Part shown: positions 56,612-64,000 of the stretch, piece by piece
Layout: every line of letters begins with the position of its first letter
Position numbering within the stretch: position 1 is the first letter of the stretch
Notes under the pieces: model-generated
What the model was told of the DNA's origin: nothing
Databases searched by the model: none
Seen by the model: the letters and a program-made list of their open reading frames with translations, nothing else
Assembly: GCA_001896725.1 (NCBI GenBank)
Contig: MPPA01000010.1
Location: 62,001-126,000, forward strand
DNA length: 64,000 nucleotides
Source: Methanococcoides sp. EBM-47
Lineage (GTDB): Archaea > Halobacteriota > Methanosarcinia > Methanosarcinales > Methanosarcinaceae
Direction: 5' to 3'
Made by a program: the position numbers and the translations under genes

Positions 56612-57619
56612 TTAAAGACCTATTGCCTTGTTCGTCTTCTCTATGGACCTTGCACCATTGCTTTCAAGTTCCATCATTGCCCTGATAGCATCCACGTTCT
56701 CCGGGATCACATCCGATTCTTGATGAATGGCCTGGAAGAAGTATAGTTCTCCCTCATCCACTGTTATGGATTTGTCCCATATGCAGTTCTCCCACATATC
56801 ACCACGTGGGCGATCGAGATCTTTTCCAAGTTCCATTATTTCAGCAGTTGAGGTTATTCCCTGACCTACAAACCTTATGCGGGACTGAGCAGCGAAAAGA
56901 TCTACCACATCATCAGTGGTACATTGGTTGTTCATTTCTATATTGAGGCTGTGCAAGTGCATCAGGGTTGTGGAAGTCACGATAGCCGTAGAGGTGATGT
57001 TTATGTGAGGGATCACAGATTTCACATCTGGTCCGTGGTGTGAAGGCAGCTTGATAGGACTTGGGACAATGGCATTTATGGGTCCTTTCTTGACATCATT
57101 GGGATCGGCAGCTCTACGGATCAATGTTACGCGTACCTTCTTTATTCCAAATTCCTGATCAAGCGGATATATTACTCTGCAAAGTCCTGTGGTGTTGCAG
57201 GAAACTACCCGTGCAAAGTCTAGTCCCAGCGCTTCTTCGTAATTGGCAGTTGCATTGAAAGAAAAGCCTGCAAGCTCATGCTCTTCACCTCCCTGCCAGA
57301 TGGCTTTGACACCTGCTTTCTCATATAAGGCCTTGTTCTTTTCACCCATTCCTCCGGGAGTACAGTCAACTACTATATCTGCAACCTGTACCATATCCTC
57401 TATGGAACCTGAAGTATTTATTCCACCCTTTTCCATATCTTTTATCTTATCGATGGGTGCATAGATGGAATAACCTTTATTCAGGGCAGTGAATGCCTCA
57501 AAATTGGGTTTAGTTTTAGAGACACCGACTATTTCCATATCCTTCTGCATTTGTACGGCATCTGCAACACGCTTACCTATCGTCCCAAAACCATTGATCG
57601 CTACTTTTACTTTTGACAT
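56612..57619 (-). CDS. gap: Type II glyceraldehyde-3-phosphate dehydrogenase
   Basis: A 335-residue archaeal GAPDH of the type II family. The NAD(P)-binding INGFGTIGKRVADAV is at residues 8-22. The catalytic cysteine is in VVSCNTTGLCRV near 140. RRAADPNDVKKGPINAIVP and HHGPDVKSVIP follow. It acts in gluconeogenesis in methanogens. It begins the three-gene cluster with IMPase/FBPase and NAD kinase, 111 bp downstream of the CooT-family gene. Confidence 0.95.
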   Translation of the reverse strand: MSKVKVAINGFGTIGKRVADAVQMQKDMEIVGVSKTKPNFEAFTALNKGYSIYAPIDKIKDMEKGGINTSGSIEDMVQVADIVVDCTPGGMGEKNKALYEKAGVKAIWQGGEEHELAGFSFNATANYEEALGLDFARVVSCNTTGLCRVIYPLDQEFGIKKVRVTLIRRAADPNDVKKGPINAIVPSPIKLPSHHGPDVKSVIPHINITSTAIVTSTTLMHLHSLNIEMNNQCTTDDVVDLFAAQSRIRFVGQGITSTAEIMELGKDLDRPRGDMWENCIWDKSITVDEGELYFFQAIHQESDVIPENVDAIRAMMELESNGARSIEKTNKAIGL

Positions 57620-57729
57620 TGATCTAACCTCTTCTATTTCTGTTCATATTCCCCAAACGGTCCATCCAAATAAGGATCGAAATATAATAGGGCACTTAAT
57701 AAATATATCCATTACCCCCATTAGTAGTG

Positions 57730-57918
57730 TTATTTGCTGAGTATAACAATTTCCCCTTTAGAGAAGTCTATTAATTTAATAGAGCCTTCTAATGTTGTTC
57801 TGTCGCCAAGTATGCCTATCAGTTCTATAGAATCCCCATCCACAAGTACCTTTGTAACAGATTCCATTAAAAGCTGCCTGTTACTATCTTTAAGAAGTAT
57901 CACGTCCAATTCACACAT
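57730..57918 (-). CDS. CooT family nickel-binding protein
   Basis: A 62-residue small protein. The start is placed at the ATG at 57918 so that it begins MCELDVILLKD, matching the family's invariant Cys2. A ribosome site, AGGTGAAC, lies 5 nt upstream. The rest is a beta-rich SH3-like fold with IELIGILGDRTTLEG and a final KGEIVIL strand. CooT of Rhodospirillum binds Ni(II) through Cys2 and takes part in CO dehydrogenase maturation. The window holds two Ni-Fe CO dehydrogenases, so a nickel chaperone role is plausible. It follows the DUF89 gene by 13 bp, so the pair is probably one operon. Confidence 0.85.
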   Translation of the reverse strand: MCELDVILLKDSNRQLLMESVTKVLVDGDSIELIGILGDRTTLEGSIKLIDFSKGEIVILSK

Positions 57919-57931
57919 AATGTTCACCTTA

Positions 57932-58810
57932 TCATTGTTCAAATAGCTGTGCCACAGAATGACCCACATCCACTCCTATATGTCTTGCAACAGGTCTGCA
58001 TTTGGCTTTAAGCAGATACGCTATTGGTCCCAGCTGATGCTCTGTGAGGGTTTCATAGTTCGCCATTCCTTTACTGATTATTAAAGACGCATCCCTGAAA
58101 GCATCAAGAAGCTCCTGTGGAGCCTGTTCCATGTCCACACCTATTGAGCCGGAACCTGTGGTCAGGACCCTGTCAACCTTTCCATCGATCCCCAGCTCTA
58201 TTACATCCTTCATTGTAACGTCATTAAGTATAGGTTTTCCCCTCACCACGAGAGTCACATGTCCCCCCAGTTCTTTTATTATATCAAAGACAAGGGTGTC
58301 AAGCAATATTTCGCCACAATTGTCTGCTACATAGACTACATTGTCCAGCATGCCAAGCATCCTGGAAGTATCATCGACATCCAGACCTCTGGTAAAATGC
58401 TGTCTGAAGGTCTCATCGAAAAAGCTGACGGGAACCTCAAGCCCCATTACTGCGAAATCAAAGAAGTTACCGATCACGGCTGCAAGCACCGCCCGTCTGA
58501 ACAGTTCATTGTCCGAAGGACCACCATCATAGACCATGGACCTCGCAATGGGAAAAACCTTTTCAGCTGTCCTGTTGCACACTTTTTTCAGATCCCTGTA
58601 AGGGTCGCTGTCATTGAGCAGCTCATAAGCCCTCCTGTGTATCGGAGTAGAAACAGATGCTGCCGGAACTCCTGGAGCATATGTTTCATTAAGTACCCGA
58701 ATACATTCCTGCATGACCTTGTCTATAAGCATTTCATTATCAGTAGATAGTTTTGACTCATAGTGGACAGTTGAAAGCAGACAATATGAGCATTGTGGAT
58801 CGACTTTCAT
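57932..58810 (-). CDS. DUF89/ARMT1-like damage-control phosphatase
   Basis: A 292-residue DUF89 protein of subfamily I type. The N-terminal CSYCLLST cysteine pair (residues 6-9) is typical of the archaeal branch. The metal-binding DNCGE motif is in VYVADNCGEILLDTL near 160, and the SKGMANYETL signature near 250. Family enzymes are metal-dependent (Ni, Co, Mn) phosphatases thought to clear damaged sugar or cofactor phosphates. AGGA precedes the ATG at 58810, which is better than the earlier in-frame start. It lies 13 bp upstream of the CooT-family gene. Confidence 0.88.
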   Translation of the reverse strand: MKVDPQCSYCLLSTVHYESKLSTDNEMLIDKVMQECIRVLNETYAPGVPAASVSTPIHRRAYELLNDSDPYRDLKKVCNRTAEKVFPIARSMVYDGGPSDNELFRRAVLAAVIGNFFDFAVMGLEVPVSFFDETFRQHFTRGLDVDDTSRMLGMLDNVVYVADNCGEILLDTLVFDIIKELGGHVTLVVRGKPILNDVTMKDVIELGIDGKVDRVLTTGSGSIGVDMEQAPQELLDAFRDASLIISKGMANYETLTEHQLGPIAYLLKAKCRPVARHIGVDVGHSVAQLFEQ

Positions 58811-58958
58811 GATCATTTCCTGCATAAGGCTGTATTATAATCGGATACATCCAAAATAAGCCTATTGTCCAGGTAAGCATCATATGACTGAAAAGCTCTT
58901 TATATTAAAAGGCAGCTGAGAATAATGTTTATCGTAGTATTGTCAGAACCTGATAGTA

Positions 58959-59486
58959 ATGAAACTTAAAATAGAACATGGAAGATATATCATACTGGGC
59001 AGCATCGACGGGATACTGGCGGTATTGGGCGTAGTTATAGGGACATCTCATGTTGCTAATGATCCTTCTATAATCATCAATGCTGCATTTGGAGGGGCTA
59101 TGGCACTTTCTCTTACCAATGGAATAGGATCATACCTTGCCGAAAGTGCTGTTGAATATGGAAAACTTGCAGAGCTTGAAAAGCCCCTGCTTAGAAGCTT
59201 GGCATGCACAACTATTGAAAAGCAGACAAAACGGAAGATATGGAGTGATTCCATTTTTCACGGAGGTGCTAGTTTTCTGGGTTCAATGGTCCCTATTTTG
59301 CCATTTGTGATACTGGATGAGCATATGCTGACAATATCCATTATATTGAGCATTACTGTGCTTTCTATCCTTGGACTGTATTCTGGAAAACTTGCAAAAC
59401 AAAGTCCTATCAAGCACTCTGCCCGCATGGTGGGTCTTGGTATAATTATCATTATTGCCGTAGCATCTCTTGGACTTGGGCATTGA
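58959..59486 (+). CDS. VIT1/CCC1-like membrane protein, TIGR00267 type
   Basis: A 175-residue membrane protein with five predicted helices. The conserved start IILGSIDGILAVLGVVIGTS, then ALSLTNGIGSYLAESAVEYG, and a polar loop with KQTKRKIW precede two C-terminal helices. It resembles vacuolar iron/manganese transporters (VIT/CCC1) in the first half and matches TIGR00267. Metal transport is inferred only. It is divergent from the DUF89 gene. Confidence 0.82.
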   Translation: MKLKIEHGRYIILGSIDGILAVLGVVIGTSHVANDPSIIINAAFGGAMALSLTNGIGSYLAESAVEYGKLAELEKPLLRSLACTTIEKQTKRKIWSDSIFHGGASFLGSMVPILPFVILDEHMLTISIILSITVLSILGLYSGKLAKQSPIKHSARMVGLGIIIIIAVASLGLGH

Positions 59487-59555
59487 TCGCAGATCAAGTG
59501 CTATTTGACTTAATTTAAAATTAAATTTGAGATTACCTTTTATTTTAAATCTAAT

Positions 59556-60521
59556 GTGAGCATATCGTATCCGCACATGATCCTCATTACAGTATCACTC
59601 TTCATTGTCAGTTTACTGATGATAACAAAAGGAGCTGATTGGTTCGTGGAATCAGCTGTTTCGATATCAGAAAAAAGCGGGATACCTAAAGTGATAGTTG
59701 GTGCCACTATCGTAAGTTTTGCCACAACATCTCCCGAATTTGCTGTTTCTGCCACTGCAGCATTCATAGGCCATACTGATATGACGGTGGGAAATGCAGT
59801 TGGTTCGGTGACCTGTAACATTGGTTTAATTCTGGGATCTGTCCTTGCGATGAAGGCCGCTTCAGTAGACGTTGAAAGTTTTTTACGTAAAGGCTTTTTC
59901 ATGGCACTTGCAGGCATAACCCTTATTGTGGTCAGCCTGGACCAGCACATCTCAAAGACAGATGGTATCATATTGCTGATAATATTTGTTGGGTTCCTTT
60001 ATTACAACTACAAGCTACAGCGTGCTATTTTCAATGGGCCTGAAAAAGTAGAAAGAGTGCCATTGAATGAAATGCGCAGGGATATTGCGTATTTTCTCAT
60101 AGGGGCCATCCTGGTTGTGATCGGAAGCAGGATAATGGTAGATTCGGGAATCGAGCTTGCCCGCATGGTAGGGATCCCTGAAATGATCATCAGTCTTACC
60201 CTGGTGGCTTTTGGTACATCTTTGCCGGAGTTCATAACCGCTATCTCTTCAACTATGAAGGGTCACCAGGACCTTTCCATTGGCAATATCATCGGAGCGA
60301 ACACCATGGATATCACCCTAATACTGGGTGTATGTGCTCAGATAACAAGCCTGGAGATCCTGGGACAGTCTATCAGTTATGATTTTCCGGCTATGTTGAT
60401 ATTCATGTTCTTGCTGCTCTTTTTCGGCGTGACAAAAAAACGCCTTGACCGCTGGGAAGGTGTCTTTATGGTAGTGTTATATGGATTGTATGTTGCCGGA
60501 TTGATGGTATGGTATACGTAA
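59556..60521 (+). CDS. Calcium/cation exchanger family antiporter
   Basis: A CaCA family exchanger of 321 residues from GTG 59556, or 314 from the ATG at 59577. About ten helices form two inverted halves. The alpha-1 repeat is IVSFATTSPEFAVSATAAFIG near residue 55 (core ATTSPEF) and alpha-2 is LVAFGTSLPEFITAISS near 215; both carry the metal-binding glutamate. It exchanges Ca2+ for Na+ or H+. Confidence 0.9.
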   Translation: MSISYPHMILITVSLFIVSLLMITKGADWFVESAVSISEKSGIPKVIVGATIVSFATTSPEFAVSATAAFIGHTDMTVGNAVGSVTCNIGLILGSVLAMKAASVDVESFLRKGFFMALAGITLIVVSLDQHISKTDGIILLIIFVGFLYYNYKLQRAIFNGPEKVERVPLNEMRRDIAYFLIGAILVVIGSRIMVDSGIELARMVGIPEMIISLTLVAFGTSLPEFITAISSTMKGHQDLSIGNIIGANTMDITLILGVCAQITSLEILGQSISYDFPAMLIFMFLLLFFGVTKKRLDRWEGVFMVVLYGLYVAGLMVWYT

Positions 60522-60592
60522 AATGGAACTGCTGTGTAAAATCCTATCGATAATTTTAAATCATATAAGCCAAGACTCAACTGGGGATCAAT

Positions 60593-61030
60593 ATGAACAT
60601 AAAATGGCTAATCGTTGCGATATTGTTAACAGCTGTAGCTGTTTCCGGCTGTGGAGACAAGGATACTACCACCATCGAAACGGATGATGGACAAATTGTT
60701 AAGATAACTACAGATTCAAAGGGTCAGGACAAATGGTGTCCTGTAGGTACTTCCTGGAAAACATCCAATCCAACAACAGGGGAGGAAATCTCCATGGTCT
60801 ATACTGGCGTCAGAGAGGTCGATGGCATACAAATGTGTATAATGGAATACACGTCCAACAATCCTGACGATGAGATCGCCAGAGTAGAATACATGTTCTC
60901 TGAAAATAGTGAGACATTCAGCTGGAAGAGCTATTATGCGGATGGTACAGTTCAGAGCGAAATGACCATGAAAGATGGTAAAATGACCATAATAGATGAA
61001 ACGGGTCAGGTAACTGAATATAACCAGTAA
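60593..61030 (+). CDS. Exported lipoprotein of unknown function
   Basis: A 145-residue protein. Its N-terminal signal (MNIKWLIVAILLTAVAVSGCG) has a lipobox-like VSGC at residues 17-20. A Thr-rich linker is followed by a single domain with a WCPVGTSWKTSNP segment, a repeated beta pattern and a TVQSEMTMKDGKMTIIDE C-terminus. The mature domain is likely a surface beta-sandwich. The family is not recognised. Confidence 0.8.
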   Translation: MNIKWLIVAILLTAVAVSGCGDKDTTTIETDDGQIVKITTDSKGQDKWCPVGTSWKTSNPTTGEEISMVYTGVREVDGIQMCIMEYTSNNPDDEIARVEYMFSENSETFSWKSYYADGTVQSEMTMKDGKMTIIDETGQVTEYNQ

Positions 61031-61047
61031 TTTTTTTTCTTTTTTTG
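61031..61047 (+). terminator. T-rich terminator
   Basis: Two runs of T (8 and 7) separated by C directly follow the lipoprotein stop. U-tract termination without a hairpin is common in archaea. Confidence 0.6.
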
Positions 61048-61060
61048 TCGGATGTGGCCA

Positions 61061-61068
61061 CATATAAA
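61061..61068 (+). promoter_or_regulatory. TATA box of the HTH-CBS gene
   Basis: CATATAAATA begins at 61060. The expected transcription start is 61086-61092, so the mRNA of the gene starting at 61095 would be almost leaderless. Confidence 0.55.
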
Positions 61069-61094
61069 TAGCATAATTACCATGAGTAATAATC

Positions 61095-61655
61095 ATGCAT
61101 CTTCCTACTCCAGAAAGTATCCGGCAGAAAAGGAACGAACTCGGGCTTACTCAGAGCGAATTGGCAAAGCGTGCAGGTGTCAGCCAGCCACTTATAGCTC
61201 GTATCGAAGCAGGTGATGTTGACCCGCGTCTTTCTACTCTTAGGCGTATTTTCGATGCATTCGATAAGAGCGAGATAGAAAGACATGTGATGGCAAGGAA
61301 CCTTATGAACACTAATGTTATCTCTATCAGTGCTGAGGAGCCAGTGGATGCTGCTGTTAGGATCATGGAAGAAAATGATATCTCCCAGATCCCTGTAGTG
61401 GAAAATGGAGTACCTATAGGGAGCATCTCAGAGGAGACCATTGTCCGTTCCATGGCAGAGAAAAAAGCTCTGGAAGTTTCAAAGATGAAAATACGAGATC
61501 TAATGGGAGATACTTTTCCTGTTGTCTCACCCGGGACCCACATCAAATTGGTTTCCCATCTTCTTGAAACCACACCGGCTGTGATCGTTCTGGAAAGAGG
61601 GCAGATCGCAGGTGTTGTTACAAAACATGATCTAATGAAATTATTGCGCGGATGA
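61095..61655 (+). CDS. HTH-XRE regulator with CBS domain pair
   Basis: A 186-residue regulator. The N-terminal helix-turn-helix LGLTQSELAKRAGVSQPLIARIEAG covers residues 16-40 (core QSELAKRAGVSQPLIARIEA). Two CBS domains lie at about 68-122 and 128-184. CBS pairs bind adenosyl ligands such as AMP or AdoMet, so the protein probably couples energy or methylation state to transcription. It is a common archaeal architecture. The following aminotransferase gene has its own leader. Confidence 0.9.
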   Translation: MHLPTPESIRQKRNELGLTQSELAKRAGVSQPLIARIEAGDVDPRLSTLRRIFDAFDKSEIERHVMARNLMNTNVISISAEEPVDAAVRIMEENDISQIPVVENGVPIGSISEETIVRSMAEKKALEVSKMKIRDLMGDTFPVVSPGTHIKLVSHLLETTPAVIVLERGQIAGVVTKHDLMKLLRG

Positions 61656-61767
61656 AGATGTCCACATTCATTATATATAAGGTCTACATTAAACAGGTCA
61701 AGTCCTCAAAAATAGAAAAGCATATCTTACAGCACGATCCTTTCATCCAAGATTTCAGGCGATATAT

Positions 61768-63401
<1,634 letters not shown>

Positions 63402-63458
63402 AAAAATGCAATCAATCAAATTATATACATTGTTAACACAAGTAAAGGTGAATATCAG

Positions 63459-63863
63459 ATGACCATAAATCTTGGATTTGTCATTGCAGAATTCAACAGG
63501 GACCTTACCTATCAGATGGAATTACTGGGTGAGGAACATGCTAAGTTCCTGGGAGCCACGGTACAGGAAAAAATATTGGTTCCCGGTGTATATGATATGC
63601 CTCTAGCTATAAAGAAGCTTTGTAAGAGGGAGGACATAGACGCTATTGTAACCATTGGTTCGGTAATAGAAGGAGCTACCAGGCACGATGAGATCGTTGT
63701 CCAACATGCTGCGCGAAAGATAACGGACCTTTCTCTGGAATATGAAAAACCGGTCACTCTTGGAATAGCCGGTCCGGGTATGTCAAGACTTGAAGCACAT
63801 GAACGTGTCGATTATGCAAAACGTGCCGTAGAAGCTGCTGTCAAATTAGTAAGACGCCTTTGA
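63459..63863 (+). CDS. ribH: 6,7-dimethyl-8-ribityllumazine synthase
   Basis: A 134-residue lumazine synthase. The substrate-site blocks are AEFNRDLTYQME at residues 9-20, the VPGVYDMPLAIKKL loop near 41 and IGSVIEGATRHDEIV near 66 with the catalytic histidine. It forms the penultimate step of riboflavin synthesis. AAAGGTGA precedes the ATG. Confidence 0.94.
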   Translation: MTINLGFVIAEFNRDLTYQMELLGEEHAKFLGATVQEKILVPGVYDMPLAIKKLCKREDIDAIVTIGSVIEGATRHDEIVVQHAARKITDLSLEYEKPVTLGIAGPGMSRLEAHERVDYAKRAVEAAVKLVRRL

Positions 63864-63890
63864 ACAATACAAATTATCCGAGGGCTGACT

Positions 63891-64000
63891 ATGGTTTCCA
63901 CAAGACTTGCAAGGATGCAGGAATCTGCTACTATCAAAGCTGCCAACAGGGCCAGTGAGATGCTGAAACAGGGGATCGATGTTATTAATTTTAATCTTGG
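63891..64000 (+). CDS. Aminotransferase class I/II, partial at right edge
   Basis: Only the first 36 residues are visible. They begin MVSTRLARMQESATIKAANR and end in GIDVINFNLG, the usual start of aspartate aminotransferase-type class I/II enzymes (family: a short basic N-terminus, then an I-x-L/F-G-x-G/P motif). The gene continues beyond the window. Confidence 0.75.
   Translation, partial: MVSTRLARMQESATIKAANRASEMLKQGIDVINFNL

Overview
The window is from a methanogenic archaeon of the order Methanosarcinales, most likely family Methanosarcinaceae. The main evidence is a complete acetyl-CoA decarbonylase/synthase (ACDS) operon (cdhA, cdhB, cdhC, a CooC-type ATPase, cdhD, cdhE, 43.3-51.3 kb, minus strand), a seven-gene Mrp Na+/H+ antiporter operon (34.1-40.0 kb, minus strand), archaeal-type riboflavin and lumazine synthases, type II GAPDH, an AksA-type homocitrate synthase, and archaeal TATA-box promoters. 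The genus cannot be settled from the sequence alone.

Layout. 0-8 kb: a NorQ/NorD-like AAA ATPase plus VWA-family pair (the second gene runs off the left edge), a HAD phosphatase, a TPR protein, a short reading frame interrupted only by two amber codons, SfsA, a chemoreceptor and a tRNA-Arg(UCG) that appears to carry a 16-nt intron. 8-16 kb: a TauE/SafE permease, a PDZ-containing site-2 protease, a PAS-rich histidine kinase, then a DUF6951-like protein followed by a monofunctional CO dehydrogenase (cooS). 16-25.7 kb: a defence island, all on the minus strand and mostly linked by overlapping start/stop codons: hsdM, fic, an ORF6N-like fragment, hsdS, kwaA, kwaB, a RhuM remnant and hsdR, ending at tRNA-Leu(UAA). 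It is a type I restriction-modification operon with a Kiwa system and a Fic enzyme built in. 25.7-34 kb: housekeeping genes (RNase Z-like hydrolase, DJ-1/PfpI protein, PEP synthase, AI-2E permease, hydantoinase-family protein), then a gene-poor stretch with a candidate small RNA that has a C-rich loop. 34-51.6 kb: Mrp operon, flavodoxin, DUF362 ferredoxin-like protein and the ACDS operon. 51.6-64 kb: an AN1-rhomboid protease, a NYN-domain protein, AksA, NAD kinase, FBPase/IMPase, GAPDH, a CooT-family nickel protein, a DUF89 protein, a VIT-like membrane protein, a Ca2+/cation exchanger, a lipoprotein, an HTH-CBS regulator, an aminotransferase, riboflavin biosynthesis genes and the start of another aminotransferase.

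How the genes fit together. ACDS makes or cleaves acetyl-CoA through CO and methyl-tetrahydrosarcinapterin. PEP synthase, GAPDH and FBPase carry that carbon into gluconeogenesis. The Mrp complex couples Na+ and H+ gradients, as expected in methanogens whose methyl transfer is sodium-driven. Nickel-enzyme maturation is represented at three places: the CooC-type ATPase in the ACDS operon, the DUF6951-like partner of cooS (role unknown) and CooT. The observations I consider most worth checking are the amber-interrupted ORF at 4.5-4.8 kb (pyrrolysine or pseudogene), the TATA-driven C-rich small RNA candidate at 33.9 kb, the Kiwa system inside the type I operon, the eight-fold TGTGCA/TGCACA cluster between fic and the ORF6N-like fragment, and the palindrome between TATA box and start site at the cdhA promoter.
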